NCBI RefSeq assembly: GCF_035621475.1
Contig: NZ_CP141799.1
Span: 2,530,501 to 2,594,500, forward strand
Direction: 5' to 3'
Length of the DNA stretch: 64,000 bases
Origin: Pseudomonas paeninsulae
GTDB taxonomy: Bacteria; Pseudomonadota; Gammaproteobacteria; Pseudomonadales; Pseudomonadaceae
The first letter of the stretch is position 1. Each line of letters opens with the position of its first letter. Of the stretch, positions 40,749 through 52,690 are shown piece after piece. The position numbers and the translations under genes were made by a program. The notes beneath the pieces were generated by a model that saw only the letters and a program-made list of their open reading frames with translations, had not been told where the DNA came from and searched no databases.

Positions 40749-40907
40749 ACGACTGGTTGCTGTCCGAAGTAGGGGGTGCTGGCATCTCGGCAGAATCGGG
40801 ATGAGCCATCCCTTGGCACAGGGAGGTGCCTCTCAATTGATTCGCCGGCACCCAACTCAATTGTTGAAGGTGCCGCATCATGCTCCCAGTTGGTACGACT
40901 CCCTCTG

Positions 40908-41504
40908 TCACATGCCGTTGGCAAACGCCGGGTTGCTCATGTCGATACTTGCGCGCACCGGTTTCAGGGCGCGGGCGTATTTACCCAGGATATCCAGGTC
41001 ATAGTCGATGCGACCGCGCAGGCGCTGGTCGTCTTCGCTGCTGGGCTCGGGGCTGTTGAGGACTTTTTCGACCTGACGCACGATCAGGTGCTCGGGAACG
41101 TAGCAGAGGCGGCAGTTCTTGTAGCTGGAAGCGCGCAGTTCGCTGATCGGGTAGGCGCCGCCAGCGCCAGACGATACGCCGACCAGCAGGCCCGGTTTGT
41201 GCGCCAGTTCAGTCTTGCTGGCGTAGATGAAGAAGTTCTTGATGGCCGGACAGGCCATGCCGTTCCACTCGGGAGCGACTATCACGATGGCATCGGCGTT
41301 GCTCAGCTGCTTGCTGTAGAGGTTCCAAGGCCCGGCGTCCTCGGCGGGCCACAGTGGCAGTGGCGCCAGCCCCAGGTCGATCACGCAGCTCAGCTCGTCG
41401 GTGGTCTGTTCGAGTTGCATCAGACGCTGGCGCAGGAAGCGTGCAACTTTGCCGGACTGGCTGTTATTGCGGCCGGAACCGGCAACCAAGGCGATATTGA
41501 GCAT
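40908..41504 (-). CDS. NADPH-dependent FMN reductase family protein
   Basis: A 198-residue flavodoxin-fold protein of the FMN_red family. The FMN phosphate loop is GSGRNNSQSGKVA near residues 9-21, and APEWNGMACPAIKNFFIYAS (about 75-95) is the conserved middle segment. It likely reduces flavins or quinones with NADPH in the cytoplasm. The start at 41504 gives the standard N-terminal strand MLNIALVAGSGR; upstream codons in frame read through a region unlike the family. No operon partner is evident. Confidence 0.87.
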   Translation of the reverse strand: MLNIALVAGSGRNNSQSGKVARFLRQRLMQLEQTTDELSCVIDLGLAPLPLWPAEDAGPWNLYSKQLSNADAIVIVAPEWNGMACPAIKNFFIYASKTELAHKPGLLVGVSSGAGGAYPISELRASSYKNCRLCYVPEHLIVRQVEKVLNSPEPSSEDDQRLRGRIDYDLDILGKYARALKPVRASIDMSNPAFANGM

Positions 41505-41581
41505 GCAGGTATTCCCTAAAAAATTGATCACCCAGGCTAGCGGACGCAGGCCTGGGTTGCAAAGCATAGGGTACTGGCTGG

Positions 41582-43726
41582 TCAGACGCGGAATTGATCC
41601 ATCAGGCTCTGCTGGTGGTTGGCCAGCTTGTTCAGGTTCTGGCTGATATTCGCCGACTGATTGGCCTGCCCGGAAATGGATTCGGTGACATCACGGATGG
41701 AGGCGACGTTGCGATTGATTTCCTCGGCCACCGAGCTTTGTTCCTCGGCAGCGCTGGCGATTTGCAGGTTCATGTCGGTGATCACGCTCACCGCTTGACT
41801 GATCCGCTGCAGCACGGCCACCGCGTGGCCGACTTGCTCCACGCTGCCCTGGGCCTGGCGGTGGCTGCTATGCATGGTACTGACCACCTCGCGGGTACCT
41901 TTTTGCAGGCCTTCGATCACTTGGCGGATTTCCTCTACCGAATCCTGAGTGCGCTTGGCCAGGTTTCGCACCTCATCGGCAACTACCGCGAAGCCGCGCC
42001 CGGCTTCACCGGCGCGGGCTGCTTCGATGGCGGCGTTGAGCGCGAGCAGATTGGTCTGATCGGCAATCGAGCGAATCACTTCGAGCACCGAACCAATCTG
42101 CTCGCTGCTGTTGGCCAGGCCCTCGACTTCCTGCATGGCCACGTTCATTTCGTTGGCCAGCAACTCGATGGTCGAGGTGGTCTTGCCGATCACTTCGAGG
42201 CCTTCACGGCTGGCCTGGTCGGCGCTGCGTGTCGCGTCGGCGGCTTGCGCGGCGTTGTGCGCTACATCTTGAGCGGTGGCGCTCATTTCCTGGAAGGCGG
42301 TAGCGACCTGGTCGACTTCACGAAACTGCTGCTGCATACCCGCGCTGGTCTGACTGGCGATGGCAGAGGACTGGTCGGCAGTACCGCGAGCATCCTGCAC
42401 GCTGCGTTTGACGTCGGCAATAATCGGCTGGAGCTTGTCGAGAAAACAGTTAAACCAACCGGCCAACTCGCCCAGTTCGTCCTGTTTGGCGTACTCCAGG
42501 CGGCGGGTCAGGTCGCCTTCGCCACTGGCGATGTCCTTGAGCATGGCGGCCACCCCGAGAATCGGCTTGGTCACTCCGCGGGCGGTCAGCCACATAAGCA
42601 GCAGGCCGAGCAGCATAGCCACTAGACCGATCATCAGGGCTACTGCGCTGTCGCTGGTGCGCCGCTGGTCCAGTTGCTGTTCCAGTTGCAGGGCGGGGGC
42701 GAGCAGTTCCTGTTCGGGGACTTCGAGCAATACGCTCCAGGGCTTGGCCTCGGGAATCGGCTTGAACGGCTGCAGTACACGGAGCATTTCACCGTGCTGC
42801 AGTTCGGCGGCGGTGCCGCTATTGATCAACGGCAGTAACTCGCTGGCGTGCTCGCTGTAAGCCTTGTCGACTGACTTGCTGAGTAGGCTGGCATCACGGC
42901 TGTGGCCGGCCAGTAACGCCGCCGGGCTGAAGATACTGACGTGACCGGCACCGCCATAGAGCTCGCGATTGGCTTGCAGGCTCAGCTGTTGCAGGCTATC
43001 CAGGCTGATATCGAGACCGACCACGCCGATCACCTTGCCCTCCAGTTCGAGCGGGAAGGCGATGCTGGTCATCAGCACCTGCTGGCCGCCGACCTCATCG
43101 AAGTAGGGCTCGAGTACGCAGGTCTTGCCGCTGTCGCGCGGGCAGGTGTACCAGGCGTTGTAGGGGTCGCCGCTAGGGCCGGTCTTGGTGTCGTTGAGCA
43201 TCTGCTCGTTCATCGACTCTGACTCCAGTTGACCCGGTTTGGCTTGCGACCAGTACAGCGAGAAACGGCCCTGGTCGTTGCTGCCCAGTTCGGCCTGATC
43301 GGCGAACAGTTCGTCCTTGCCATCTAGGCCGTTCGGTTCAAACACCAGGTACAAACCGAGTAGCGACGGATTGGCTTGCAGACTGGTGCGCACTTGCCGG
43401 GTCAGGTCTTCGCGCAGGTCGAAGGCATCGAGAAAGCGCTTTTCGGCCTGGTCGCGAAGAAACAGGATTTGCCGGGAGACACCTTTGCCGTACTGGTAGG
43501 TATCCATGAAGTAGCGCTGGATGCGAATCGCCTGCAGCTCGCCGCGTGCCTGCAGGCGCAGCTTGGCGCTGTCGGCCAGCATGCTGCTGCTGGAACTGCG
43601 CACCAGCTCGGCGCTGCGGGTGGATTGATAGAGCGAGGCACCGACCAGCAGCGTCACGATCGCCAGCAGGCACAGGCCGGCAAGCAGGGTTATTTTCCAC
43701 TGGATCGAAAGACGGCTGAACGGCAT
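41582..43726 (-). CDS. Methyl-accepting chemotaxis protein with large dCache-type sensor (TlpQ-like)
   Basis: A 714-residue chemoreceptor. An N-terminal transmembrane helix (about 12-32) is followed by a periplasmic sensor of about 345 residues resembling double Cache ([18 protein letters not shown]), a second helix (about 380-400), a HAMP domain and a signalling domain with the invariant hairpin [35 protein letters not shown]. It has no C-terminal pentapeptide for CheR. Its length and location next to a transporter and nuo match P. aeruginosa TlpQ (PA2654), a polyamine/histamine receptor; the ligand here is inferred only from that. It is divergent from the antiporter gene. Confidence 0.92.
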   Translation of the reverse strand: MPFSRLSIQWKITLLAGLCLLAIVTLLVGASLYQSTRSAELVRSSSSSMLADSAKLRLQARGELQAIRIQRYFMDTYQYGKGVSRQILFLRDQAEKRFLDAFDLREDLTRQVRTSLQANPSLLGLYLVFEPNGLDGKDELFADQAELGSNDQGRFSLYWSQAKPGQLESESMNEQMLNDTKTGPSGDPYNAWYTCPRDSGKTCVLEPYFDEVGGQQVLMTSIAFPLELEGKVIGVVGLDISLDSLQQLSLQANRELYGGAGHVSIFSPAALLAGHSRDASLLSKSVDKAYSEHASELLPLINSGTAAELQHGEMLRVLQPFKPIPEAKPWSVLLEVPEQELLAPALQLEQQLDQRRTSDSAVALMIGLVAMLLGLLLMWLTARGVTKPILGVAAMLKDIASGEGDLTRRLEYAKQDELGELAGWFNCFLDKLQPIIADVKRSVQDARGTADQSSAIASQTSAGMQQQFREVDQVATAFQEMSATAQDVAHNAAQAADATRSADQASREGLEVIGKTTSTIELLANEMNVAMQEVEGLANSSEQIGSVLEVIRSIADQTNLLALNAAIEAARAGEAGRGFAVVADEVRNLAKRTQDSVEEIRQVIEGLQKGTREVVSTMHSSHRQAQGSVEQVGHAVAVLQRISQAVSVITDMNLQIASAAEEQSSVAEEINRNVASIRDVTESISGQANQSANISQNLNKLANHQQSLMDQFRV

Positions 43727-44070
43727 GAAATGCTCCTTACGTTGTTGTTCTACAGATCGTCTATCGGCGCGGGTGAGGTTTTCTTGATCGAATTGACTGC
43801 GCCGCGACGAGATAACTGTGGCTTGTGGGGCTGGAGGCAGAGTGAAATGCTGGAATTATGCACGAGGTGATCAATATATCGCACGGAGTATTTTTGACAG
43901 CCCAGAGTGCTTGCGGCAGAGTACGCGACTTTTTCGGGGCGCTGCGGCGGTTGCCGGTCAGTCTTCTGCTTGGCTGCTGTGCGCCGCTGATCATGGGCAT
44001 GCAGTCCGCCATCCGCCGACGCAGCCACCCATCTCGGATTTTTCCAGCAAAGCTTCATTAGGAGCGGTTC
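43727..44070. other. 344 bp divergent intergenic region
   Basis: It separates the chemoreceptor gene from the antiporter gene and must hold both promoters. Several short reading frames exist but none resembles a known protein, and no repeat or structured RNA was recognised. TTAGGAG stands just before the antiporter ATG. Confidence 0.5.
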
Positions 44071-45390
44071 ATGAATGCAGTAATCGCAGCGGTCGGCATC
44101 ATGCTGATCCTCAGCCTGTGCCGCGTGCACGTGGTGGTCGCGCTGATCGTCGGCGCACTGGCCGGTGGTGTGCTCGGCGGCTTAGGGGTGGAAGGCTCGC
44201 TGACGGCGTTCAATCGGGGGCTTGGCGGCGGTGCCACGGTGGCGCTGTCCTATGCCTTGCTCGGTGCCTTTGCCGTGGCCATCGCCAAGTCCGGCCTGGC
44301 TCATGCGCTGGCCGACAAGGCCCTGGCTCTGGTCGGCCAACAGGATGCGCAGGGCGGAGGATTGCTCAAGTGGCTGTTGATCGCATTGCTGCTGGCGGTG
44401 GCGATTGCCTCGCAGAACGTGCTGCCGATCCACATCGCCTTCATTCCGCTATTGGTGCCACCGCTGCTCTATGTGTTGAGCAAGCTGCAACTGGATCGCC
44501 GGCTGATCGCCTGCGTGCTGACTTTTGGCCTGATTACGCCCTATATGTTTCTGCCGGTCGGCTTTGGCGGCATCTTCCTCAATCAAATCCTCCTGGCCAA
44601 TGTGGCCAAGGCTGGGGTGGATGTGACCGGTATCAGCATCACCGAGGCCATGGCGATTCCGGCGCTGGGCATGCTGTTCGGCCTGTTGGTGGCGGTGTTG
44701 TTCAGCTATCGCAAGAAACGCGTCTATGACCTGGCGAAGATCGAGCAGGCCGAGCGTATCGACGTGGCCTACAACCCGCTGAGTCTGCTGGTGGCCGCTG
44801 TGGCGATTGGCGCGGCCTTCGTCGTGCAGTTGTGGCTGGACTCGATGATCATCGGTGCCCTGGTCGGCTTCGTGATCTTCTCGGTGTCCGGGGTGGTGCG
44901 CTGGAAAGAGGCCGATGGCCTGTTCACCGAGGGCATGAAGATGATGGCGATGATCGGCTTCATCATGATCGCCGCCGCCGGTTTCGCCGAGGTCATGAAG
45001 GCCACCGGCGAGGTGGAAACCCTGGTCGACAGCGCTGCCGAGTTGGTGGGGCAGGACAAGGCCATCGGCGCATTGCTGATGCTGCTGGTCGGTTTGCTGG
45101 TGACCATGGGCATCGGCTCGTCGTTCTCCACGGTGCCGATCATCGCCGCGATCTTCGTGCCGCTGGGCGTGCAGCTGGGTTTCAGTCCGTTGGCCATCGT
45201 CAGCATCGTCGGTACTGCCGGCGCCCTGGGCGATGCTGGTTCGCCGGCCTCGGACTCGACCCTCGGGCCGACCTCGGGGCTGAATGTCGACGGTCAGCAC
45301 AACCATATTTGGGACAGCGTGGTACCGACCTTTCTGCACTACAACCTGCCGCTGCTGGTGTTCGGCTGGGTCGCGGCGATGGTGCTGTAA
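44071..45390 (+). CDS. Na+/H+ antiporter family (NhaC-superfamily) membrane protein
   Basis: A 439-residue polytopic inner-membrane protein with about eleven helices, of the Na_H_antiporter type seen in YuiF/NhaC relatives. Conserved segments are [23 protein letters not shown] near 50-70, [21 protein letters not shown] near 113-133, and [25 protein letters not shown] near 384-408 with its Asp/Ser-rich ion site. It may exchange Na+ or organic anions for protons; true substrate unknown. It is divergent from the chemoreceptor gene and convergent with nuoN. Confidence 0.88.
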   Translation: MNAVIAAVGIMLILSLCRVHVVVALIVGALAGGVLGGLGVEGSLTAFNRGLGGGATVALSYALLGAFAVAIAKSGLAHALADKALALVGQQDAQGGGLLKWLLIALLLAVAIASQNVLPIHIAFIPLLVPPLLYVLSKLQLDRRLIACVLTFGLITPYMFLPVGFGGIFLNQILLANVAKAGVDVTGISITEAMAIPALGMLFGLLVAVLFSYRKKRVYDLAKIEQAERIDVAYNPLSLLVAAVAIGAAFVVQLWLDSMIIGALVGFVIFSVSGVVRWKEADGLFTEGMKMMAMIGFIMIAAAGFAEVMKATGEVETLVDSAAELVGQDKAIGALLMLLVGLLVTMGIGSSFSTVPIIAAIFVPLGVQLGFSPLAIVSIVGTAGALGDAGSPASDSTLGPTSGLNVDGQHNHIWDSVVPTFLHYNLPLLVFGWVAAMVL

Positions 45391-45450
45391 GCCAATAAGT
45401 ACTGTTCAGGCTTGCCGTTTGCCGAAACAACAATTCAGGGCCGTTTGCGT

Positions 45451-46917
45451 TTACTGGACGAGCCCCGCGTTTAGCACTAAATCCAGTAGCGGTTGCGGAT
45501 ACACGCCAAGGAAGAACGCCAGCAGGGCGACGACCAGCAGCATGATGCCGCCCGCACGCTGGCCCCAGTTGAATGGCGCATCGTGGCGGCGCAGGTTGGG
45601 TTCGACCATGAACAGGGTGACCACCACCCGCAGGTAATAGAACACCCCGATCGCGCTACCGATTACCAGTGCGCCGAGCAGCCACCAGAGCTCGGCTTGT
45701 ACGCCTACGGTGATGATGTAGAACTTGCCGATGAAGCCCGCGGTCAGCGGAATGCCCGCCAGCGACAGCATCATTACCGTGAGCACCGCGGTCAGGTAGG
45801 GACGGCGCCAGAACAGCCCGCGGTATTCGTAGAGCGCATCGCAGTCGCGGCCGTTGTAGGGCGTAGACATCAGGGTGACCACGCCGAAGGCGCCGAGTAC
45901 GGTCAGCACGTAGGTGGCCAGGTACACGCCGACCGCTTCGACCGCCAGGCCCTCGCTGGCGATCAGGGCGACCAGCAGGTAGCCGAAGTGGGCAATCGAA
46001 GAGTAGCCGAGCAGGCGCTTGAGGTTGTTTTGCAGCAGGGCCAGCAGGTTGCCGAAGAGGATTGAGGCGATTGCGATTACTGCCAGTAGATCGTGCAGCG
46101 GCGGGCTCGCGGCGGCGGGTGAAAGCTGGAACAGACGCAGCAGCACGGCGAACACGGCGACCTTGCTGGCCGTGGCGAGAAAGGCCGCAACCGGTGCTGG
46201 CGCGCCTTCGTAAACATCCGGTGTCCACAGATGAAAGGGCACCAGCGACAGCTTGAACGCCAGGGCGACCAGCATCAGGGCCATGCCCAACTGCACCAGC
46301 GGGCCAGGCTGCGCGGCTGGCGCCAGGATGGTGCCGATTCCGGCAAAGCTGAGGCTGCCTGCATCGGCATACAGCAAGGCCATGCCGAACAACAGGAACG
46401 CCGAGCCAGCGGCCGACAGCACCATGTACTTGAGGCCCGCCTCCAGCGAGCGCTTGTTGAAAAAGGCATAGGCCACCAGCCCGTAAGTCGGTAGCGAGAG
46501 CAGTTCCAGGCCTATGAATAAGCTGGCCAGGTGCTGCGCGCTGACCAGCACCAAGCCACCTGCGGCGGCAATTAGCATCAGCAGGTAGAGCTCTTCGCGG
46601 TTACCTGGGTAGCCCTTACCCTGCTTCTCGCCGAGGTAGGCGTGGGCCAGGGTGAGGCAGGCGAGGGTGGCGACCAGTATCAGGGCCATATAGAAGCAGG
46701 CGAAACGATCCACCATCAGCAGCCCGGTGACCTGCAGCGGGGCGACCTGCAGCGCGGGCAGCAGTGACAACAAGGCCAGGTTGAGGCCGATCACCGAGAG
46801 TACGAAACTCTGGGTATGGCTACGTCGCCAGGCAATCCCGAGCATCACCAGCACGGCGGTGGCGCTGGTGACCAGCAGCGGCAGCAAGGCGATGAAATGA
46901 TTCAGGGTCAGGTCCAT
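45451..46917 (-). CDS. nuoN: NADH-quinone oxidoreductase subunit N (NuoN)
   Basis: A 488-residue antiporter-like membrane subunit of complex I with about 14 helices. It has the proton-channel pattern of conserved Lys/Glu in the [20 protein letters not shown] and [14 protein letters not shown] segments and closes the nuo operon. The start at 46917 ([13 protein letters not shown]) lies 5 nt after the nuoM stop; the upstream open frame is read from inside nuoM and is not homologous. It pumps protons with NuoL and NuoM. Confidence 0.96.
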   Translation of the reverse strand: MDLTLNHFIALLPLLVTSATAVLVMLGIAWRRSHTQSFVLSVIGLNLALLSLLPALQVAPLQVTGLLMVDRFACFYMALILVATLACLTLAHAYLGEKQGKGYPGNREELYLLMLIAAAGGLVLVSAQHLASLFIGLELLSLPTYGLVAYAFFNKRSLEAGLKYMVLSAAGSAFLLFGMALLYADAGSLSFAGIGTILAPAAQPGPLVQLGMALMLVALAFKLSLVPFHLWTPDVYEGAPAPVAAFLATASKVAVFAVLLRLFQLSPAAASPPLHDLLAVIAIASILFGNLLALLQNNLKRLLGYSSIAHFGYLLVALIASEGLAVEAVGVYLATYVLTVLGAFGVVTLMSTPYNGRDCDALYEYRGLFWRRPYLTAVLTVMMLSLAGIPLTAGFIGKFYIITVGVQAELWWLLGALVIGSAIGVFYYLRVVVTLFMVEPNLRRHDAPFNWGQRAGGIMLLVVALLAFFLGVYPQPLLDLVLNAGLVQ

Positions 46918-46922
46918 GTGCG

Positions 46923-48455
46923 CTACCGGGCCGAAAGCAGTTGAGAGAAGGCCGTGGCCAGCCATTGCTGGACGCCGTGCATGCTCGCCGCCGAGGTGTC
47001 CAGCACCGGCTGCGGATAGACCCCGAGTAGCAGCAACAAGCCAATCAGGCCGAGCATCATCGTCAACTCGCGGCCACCCAACCCTCGCAGCGCTCCCTCG
47101 GCCTTGGCCGGGCCATAGAACGCACGCTGGATCATGATCAACGAGTACACCGAGGCCAGCACCAGACCGCCGGTGGCAATCACGGTGACCAGCGGGGCGA
47201 CCTTGAAGGCGCCGAGCAGAATCAGGAATTCGCCGACGAAGTTGCCGGTGCCGGGCAAGCCCAGCGAGGCGGCGGCGAAGAACAGCATCACCCCCGGCAG
47301 ATAATTCAGCCGGCCCCACAGGCCGCCCATCAGGCGCAGGTCGCGGGTGTGCAGGCGTTCATAGAGCTGGCCGCAGAGGATGAACAGCGCCGCGGCGGAG
47401 AGACCATGGGCGAGCATCTGGATCACCACGCCTTGCAGCGCCAGCTGAGTGCCGGAGTAGATGCCGATCAACACGAAGCCCATGTGCGACACGCTGGTGT
47501 AGGCAATCAGCCGTTTGATGTCGGTCTGGGCAAAGGCCAGCAGGGCGCCATAGACGATGCCCAGTACTCCGAGGCCCATGGCGATCGGAGCGAACTCGGC
47601 CGAGGCATTGGGGAACAGCGGTATGCCGAAGCGCAGCAGGCCGTAGGCCGCGGTTTTCAACAGGATCCCGGCCAGATCGACGGAGCCGGCGGTGGGTGCC
47701 TGGGCGTGGGCATCCGGCAGCCAGGAGTGCAGCGGTACCACTGGCAACTTGACCGCGAAGGCGATAAAAAACCCGAGCATCAGGGTGTATTCGACTGCCG
47801 GGTCCAGCTTGGCTTGCAACAGCCGGGCGTAGTCGAAGGTCAGCACGCCACTGCTGTGGAAGTTGGCGAATACCAGGCCGAGAATCGCCACCAGCATGAT
47901 CAGGCCGCTGGCCTGGGTGTAGATGAAGAATTTGGTCGCCGCATTGATCCGCGAGGTCTTGCCGTCCGCCGCACTGTGGCCCCACAGGGCGATGAGGAAG
48001 TACATGGGGACCAGCATCATTTCCCAGAAGAAGAAGAACAGGAACAAATCCAGGGCCAGGAACACGCCGATCACGCCGCCGAGGATCCACATCAGGTTGA
48101 GGTGAAAAAAGCCGACGCGCTGCTGGATTTCCTGCCAGGAACAGAGCACCGAAAGCACCCCGAGCAGCCCGGTGAGCAGGATCATCAGCAGCGACAGGCC
48201 GTCCAGCGCCAGGTGCAGGCTGATGCCGAAGCGCTCAATCCATGAGTGTTTGAATTCCAGCTCCCAGGTCGGCTCGCGGCCACCGCCCGGTGCCAATTGG
48301 AAGTCGCCCTGCTGCCACAACCAAAGGCCGATCAGCAGCACCAGGGCCATGGTCAGCAGCGCCAGCCAACGCGGCAGGGTGCTGCTATGGCGCTCGGCCA
48401 GCCAGCAGAGCAGGCCGCCGATAAAGGGAATCAGGACCAGCCAGGGCAGAATCAC
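46923..48455 (-). CDS. nuoM: NADH-quinone oxidoreductase subunit M (NuoM)
   Basis: A 510-residue, about 14-helix antiporter-like subunit of the membrane arm. The hallmark stretch [41 protein letters not shown] (about 234-275) carries conserved Lys, and the [20 protein letters not shown] segment carries the conserved Glu. It precedes nuoN by 5 nt and follows nuoL by 25 nt. Length is normal. Confidence 0.97.
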   Translation of the reverse strand: MILPWLVLIPFIGGLLCWLAERHSSTLPRWLALLTMALVLLIGLWLWQQGDFQLAPGGGREPTWELEFKHSWIERFGISLHLALDGLSLLMILLTGLLGVLSVLCSWQEIQQRVGFFHLNLMWILGGVIGVFLALDLFLFFFFWEMMLVPMYFLIALWGHSAADGKTSRINAATKFFIYTQASGLIMLVAILGLVFANFHSSGVLTFDYARLLQAKLDPAVEYTLMLGFFIAFAVKLPVVPLHSWLPDAHAQAPTAGSVDLAGILLKTAAYGLLRFGIPLFPNASAEFAPIAMGLGVLGIVYGALLAFAQTDIKRLIAYTSVSHMGFVLIGIYSGTQLALQGVVIQMLAHGLSAAALFILCGQLYERLHTRDLRLMGGLWGRLNYLPGVMLFFAAASLGLPGTGNFVGEFLILLGAFKVAPLVTVIATGGLVLASVYSLIMIQRAFYGPAKAEGALRGLGGRELTMMLGLIGLLLLLGVYPQPVLDTSAASMHGVQQWLATAFSQLLSAR

Positions 48456-48480
48456 GTGGTCACGCTCCTTGGTTGCATGA

Positions 48481-50328
48481 TCAGAGCACCTTCAACAGGG
48501 CGAGCAGCAGTACGCCGCCGGCAACCAGGGTTGCGGAATACCAGCGTAACTGGCCGGTCTGGCTGCGGCTGAGTAACAGGTGCAGGACCCGGGCCAGGCG
48601 CGGCAACAGGCCGATGCTGCGGTCGAACGGATCACGCCGCAGCACCCGGCAGAGCCACAGGTAGGGCTTGACGAACAGCCGGTCGTAGAGCCAGTCGAAG
48701 CCCCAGGCGGCGAACCACCAGGCACTGAAGAAACGCCCTGGCGCACTGGCGGCCAGCCGCTTGGCCAGTCCGCGCTGGCCGAGAAACAGGGCTGCGGCAG
48801 CAGCGATGCCAAGCATGGCGATCAGGCCGGAGAACAGTTCCAGGCCGTGCTTACCTGCGCCTCCGGCATGCCCGGCGCTGTCTGGTAGCACTCCGGCCAG
48901 TGGCGGCTCGATCAGCGCGCCGACGAAGGTCGACAACAGCATCAACAGCGTCAGCGGCAGCCAGTAGGCGATGCCCTTGCCCGCATGGGCCTCGGTCTGT
49001 TGCGGGCCGTGGAAGACGATGAAGATCAGGCGGAAGGTATACAGCGAGGTCAGCACGGCGCCGAGCAGGCCGGCCAACAGCAGCTGCTGGTTACCGCTGG
49101 CCAGGGCTTCCCAGAGGATTTCATCCTTGGAGTAGAAGCCAGCTGTGACCAGGGGTAGGGCGGCCAGTGCCGAGCCGCCGACCAGGAAGCACAGGTAGGC
49201 CAACGGCAGGGGCTTGCGCAGTCCACCCATCTTGAAGATGTTCTGCTCGTGGTGGCAGGCGACGATTACCGCGCCAGCAGTGAGGAATAGCAGGGCCTTG
49301 AAGAAGGCATGGGTCATCAGGTGGAAAATCGCCGCCTGCCAGGCGCCAACGCCGAGCGCGAGGAACATGTAGCCGATCTGGCTCATGGTCGAGTAGGCGA
49401 GAATGCGCTTGATGTCGGTCTGCACCAGGGCGGCGCAACCGGCCAGCAGCAAGGTTACGCCGCCGACCATGCCGACCAGCCCCAGGGTCAGGGGCGTGAG
49501 GCTGAACAAAGCATGGCAGCGGGCGATCAGGTAGACCCCGGCGGTGACCATGGTCGCCGCGTGGATCAGCGCGGAGACCGGGGTCGGCCCGGCCATCGCG
49601 TCGGCCAGCCAGGTCTGCAAGGGCAGTTGCGCCGACTTGCCCACCGCGCCGCCGAGCAGCAGCAGGGTCGCGGTGGTTAACAGCGGATCGCCACTGGCGA
49701 ATTTCTGCGGAGCCAGCAGCAGTATTTCCTGGATATTCAGGGTGCCGAAGGCATGGAACAACACGAACAGGCCCAGGGCCATGAACACATCGCCGATGCG
49801 GGTGACGATAAAGGCCTTGAGCGCCGCCCCGCCGTTGGCCGGGTTACGGTAGTAGAAGCCGATCAGCAGGTAGCTGCACAGGCCCACGCCTTCCCAGCCG
49901 AAGTACAGCAGCAGCAGGTTGTCGCCGAGCACCAGCAACAACATGCTGGCGATAAATAGGTTCATATAGGCGAAGAACCGCGAATAACCTTCCTCGCCGC
50001 GCATGTACCAGGAGGCAAACAGGTGGATCAGAAAGCCCACGCCGGTGACCACGCCGAGCATGGTCAGCGACAAGCCATCCAGATGCAGGGCGACGCTCGG
50101 GGTAAAGCCATCTACCGCCAGCCACTGCCATAACACCTGAACATAAATTCCCTCGACCGGCATGCCACTGAGAAATTGCCAGCCGGCGAACAGGCTGAAC
50201 AATGCGGCCAGACCCACCGAACCAACGCCGATCAGCGCCGTGAGATGTTCCGGGAAGCGCCCACGGGAGAAGGCCAGCAGGCAAAAACCCAACAGGGGAA
50301 ACAGCAGCGTCAGGTAGAGAAGGTTCAT
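48481..50328 (-). CDS. nuoL: NADH-quinone oxidoreductase subunit L (NuoL)
   Basis: A 615-residue antiporter-like subunit, the distal end of the membrane arm, with the long C-terminal lateral helix that couples the pumps. Conserved segments include [20 protein letters not shown] (about 130), the proton-channel [31 protein letters not shown] (about 233) and a Lys/His-rich middle. Its ATG overlaps the nuoK stop by 4 nt, showing tight coupling. Confidence 0.97.
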   Translation of the reverse strand: MNLLYLTLLFPLLGFCLLAFSRGRFPEHLTALIGVGSVGLAALFSLFAGWQFLSGMPVEGIYVQVLWQWLAVDGFTPSVALHLDGLSLTMLGVVTGVGFLIHLFASWYMRGEEGYSRFFAYMNLFIASMLLLVLGDNLLLLYFGWEGVGLCSYLLIGFYYRNPANGGAALKAFIVTRIGDVFMALGLFVLFHAFGTLNIQEILLLAPQKFASGDPLLTTATLLLLGGAVGKSAQLPLQTWLADAMAGPTPVSALIHAATMVTAGVYLIARCHALFSLTPLTLGLVGMVGGVTLLLAGCAALVQTDIKRILAYSTMSQIGYMFLALGVGAWQAAIFHLMTHAFFKALLFLTAGAVIVACHHEQNIFKMGGLRKPLPLAYLCFLVGGSALAALPLVTAGFYSKDEILWEALASGNQQLLLAGLLGAVLTSLYTFRLIFIVFHGPQQTEAHAGKGIAYWLPLTLLMLLSTFVGALIEPPLAGVLPDSAGHAGGAGKHGLELFSGLIAMLGIAAAAALFLGQRGLAKRLAASAPGRFFSAWWFAAWGFDWLYDRLFVKPYLWLCRVLRRDPFDRSIGLLPRLARVLHLLLSRSQTGQLRWYSATLVAGGVLLLALLKVL

Positions 50329-50636
50329 CCGTGCATCTCACTGGCAGCGTCGATGTCCAGGGTGTGAAAACGGCGGTACAGCTGCAGCAACATGGCCAGG
50401 CCGACGGCCGCCTCGGCAGCCGCCAGGGTGATCACCAGGATGAACATCACTTGGCCATCGGCCTGTGCCCAGCGACTGCCGGCGACGATAAAGGCCAGGC
50501 CGGCGGCGTTCATCATGATTTCCAGGCTCATCAGTACGAAGAGGATGTTGCGCCGAACCATCAGGCCGACCAGGCCCAGGCAGAACAGCACACCTGCCAG
50601 CGCCAGGCCGTGTTCCAGCGGAATGGAGCTGATCAT
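50325..50636 (-). CDS. nuoK: NADH-quinone oxidoreductase subunit K (NuoK)
   Basis: A 103-residue, three-helix subunit. The two membrane Glu residues essential in E. coli NuoK are found in [17 protein letters not shown] (Glu near 39) and [17 protein letters not shown] (Glu near 75). It overlaps both neighbours by 4 nt (nuoL and nuoJ). Confidence 0.97.
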   Translation of the reverse strand: MISSIPLEHGLALAGVLFCLGLVGLMVRRNILFVLMSLEIMMNAAGLAFIVAGSRWAQADGQVMFILVITLAAAEAAVGLAMLLQLYRRFHTLDIDAASEMHG

Positions 50637-51133
50637 GGTTGCGCCTCGGATCGACCCAGGTGGAAGGCGACGACCAGTGCCGCCAGGAGCAGTAGGGACG
50701 CCAGTTCGACCACCAGCAGGTACGGGCCGAACAAGCTGATACCGACGGCCTTGGCCGCCACTGTCTGGCTGCCCAGTACGGCGCCACTAGGTGTGCCGAA
50801 CAGCGTGTAGAGCAACTCGCCGAGCAGCAATAACGCCAGCAGCGCCGGCCCCAGCCAGATGCCCGGGGTCAGCCAGTGGCGCTCCTGTTCGATGGCCGCT
50901 GGGCCGAGGTTGAGCATCATCACCACGAAGACGAACAGCACCATGATCGCCCCTGCGTAGACGATGACCTCCAGGGCGCCAGCGAAAGGCGCGCCGAGGG
51001 CGAAAAAACACATCGCCACCGCTAGCAGCGAGATGATCAGGTAGAGCAAGGCGTGCATCGGATTGCGGTTGCTGATCACTCGCAGGGTCGCGAGTACCGC
51101 GATACCGGCAGCGAAATAGAAGGCGAACTCCAT
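50633..51133 (-). CDS. nuoJ: NADH-quinone oxidoreductase subunit J (NuoJ)
   Basis: A 166-residue, five-helix subunit at the joint of the two arms, with the conserved [28 protein letters not shown] segment that contains the pi-bulge helix important for coupling. It ends with a 4 nt overlap with nuoK and starts 16 nt after the nuoI stop. Confidence 0.96.
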   Translation of the reverse strand: MEFAFYFAAGIAVLATLRVISNRNPMHALLYLIISLLAVAMCFFALGAPFAGALEVIVYAGAIMVLFVFVVMMLNLGPAAIEQERHWLTPGIWLGPALLALLLLGELLYTLFGTPSGAVLGSQTVAAKAVGISLFGPYLLVVELASLLLLAALVVAFHLGRSEAQP

Positions 51134-51149
51134 CAGCGGCTCCTCGGCA

Positions 51150-51698
51150 TCATGGCAACAACCCCTTGACGTTGACCGGCTCGGCCTCGTTTTGCGCGGC
51201 GCCTTTGGGTTTGCCGGCGATGGCCAGGCCGGCGATACGGTAGAAGTTGTAATCCGGGTACTTGCCGGGGCCGGCGATCAACAGATCGTCCTTCTCGTAC
51301 ACCAGTTCCTGGCGCTTGAACTCGGCCATTTCGAAGTCCGGGGTCAGCTGGATGGCGTTGGTCGGGCAGGCCTCTTCGCACAGACCGCAGAAAATGCAGC
51401 GCGAAAAATTGATGCGGAAGAATTCTGGATACCAGCGGCCATCGGCGCTTTCAGCCTTCTGCAGGGAGATGCAGGCCACCGGACAGGCCACCGCGCAGAG
51501 GTTGCAGGCCACGCAACGCTCCTCGCCGTCCGGGTCGCGGGTCAGCACGATGCGACCGCGGTAGCGCGGCGGCAGGTACACCGGTTCCTCGGGATATTGC
51601 AGGGTGTCGCGCTTGCGCCAGGCATGGGCAAAGATCATTGCCAGGCTGCGCAACTGGGTGAAGGTGCCCTGCAGGATGTGCCAGATATAGCCGAACAT
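51150..51698 (-). CDS. nuoI: NADH-quinone oxidoreductase subunit I (NuoI)
   Basis: A 182-residue cytoplasm-facing iron-sulphur subunit with two [4Fe-4S] motifs: [12 protein letters not shown] (about 61-72) and [12 protein letters not shown] (about 100-111). These form clusters N6a and N6b, which pass electrons towards NuoB. The N-terminal helix [22 protein letters not shown] lies along the membrane. Order nuoH-nuoI-nuoJ is standard. Confidence 0.97.
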   Translation of the reverse strand: MFGYIWHILQGTFTQLRSLAMIFAHAWRKRDTLQYPEEPVYLPPRYRGRIVLTRDPDGEERCVACNLCAVACPVACISLQKAESADGRWYPEFFRINFSRCIFCGLCEEACPTNAIQLTPDFEMAEFKRQELVYEKDDLLIAGPGKYPDYNFYRIAGLAIAGKPKGAAQNEAEPVNVKGLLP

Positions 51699-51709
51699 AC
51701 TGGTTCTCC

Positions 51710-52690
51710 CTAGTCGGCGGCGGCCAGCACCAAAGCGCCGGTCACCAGTAGGTTGAGCAGGGTCAGAGGCAGGCAGAAGACCCAGCTGAAGCTCATCACC
51801 TGGTCATAGCGCGGCCGCGGGATGGCGGCGCGCAGGAGGATGAACAGCATGATGAAGCACCCGGTCTTCAGGACGAACCAGGCGAAAGGCGGCAGCAACG
51901 GACCATGCCAGCCGCCGAAGAACAGGGTCACCAGCAGCGCCGAGATCAGCACGATACCGATGTATTCGCCGACGAAGAACATGCCCCATTTCATCCCAGC
52001 GTATTCGATGTGATAGCCGTCGGCCAGTTCCTGTTCGGCTTCCGGCTGGTCGAACGGGTGGCGGTGAGTGACCGCCACTCCGGCAATGAAGAAGGTACAG
52101 AAGCCGAGAAATTGCGGAATGATGAACCACAGGTGCTGGTGCTGGTATTCGACGATGTCGCGCAGGTTGAATGAACCGGCCTGGGCTACCACGCCCATCA
52201 GCGCCAGGCCCATGAACACTTCGTAGGACACCGTCTGCGCCGAGGCGCGCAGGCTGCCGAGCAGGGCGAATTTGTTGTTGCTGGCCCAGCCGGCGAACAG
52301 CACCGCATACACCGACAAACCGGCCATGGCAAAGAAGAACAGCAAACCAATATTGAGGTCGGCCACGCCCCAGGTCGGGGTGATCGGCACCACCACGAAG
52401 GCGATCAGCAGCGCGCTCATGGCCATAACCGGCGCCAGGGTGAAGATGAACCGGTCGGCGAACGGCGGTGTCCAGTCTTCCTTGAAGAACATCTTGAGCA
52501 TGTCCGCGGCGATCTGGAACATGCCGAACGGGCCAACCCGATTGGGTCCGTAACGATCCTGCCAGAGACCCAGCAGACGTCGCTCGACCCAGCTGAGCAG
52601 GGCACCGCAAATCACCACGCTGAGCAGAATCACCACGGCCTTGAGTACCGCGAGCACGATCGCGAGCAACTCGGGTGTCAACCAGTTCAT
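51710..52690 (-). CDS. nuoH: NADH-quinone oxidoreductase subunit H (NuoH)
   Basis: A 326-residue, eight-helix membrane subunit that helps to form the quinone chamber. Diagnostic segments are [39 protein letters not shown] (about 36-74) and the acidic loop [24 protein letters not shown] (about 217-240). It overlaps the nuoG stop by 4 nt. Length is normal. Confidence 0.98.
   Translation of the reverse strand: MNWLTPELLAIVLAVLKAVVILLSVVICGALLSWVERRLLGLWQDRYGPNRVGPFGMFQIAADMLKMFFKEDWTPPFADRFIFTLAPVMAMSALLIAFVVVPITPTWGVADLNIGLLFFFAMAGLSVYAVLFAGWASNNKFALLGSLRASAQTVSYEVFMGLALMGVVAQAGSFNLRDIVEYQHQHLWFIIPQFLGFCTFFIAGVAVTHRHPFDQPEAEQELADGYHIEYAGMKWGMFFVGEYIGIVLISALLVTLFFGGWHGPLLPPFAWFVLKTGCFIMLFILLRAAIPRPRYDQVMSFSWVFCLPLTLLNLLVTGALVLAAAD

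Noticed and set aside
43858..44061. 67-codon frame between the chemoreceptor and antiporter genes
   Set aside because: Unusual composition, no ribosome site and overlap with the expected divergent promoter region.
47349..48245. Plus-strand frames opposite nuoM and nuoL
   Set aside because: Mirror frames of long hydrophobic genes; no start signals or family features.
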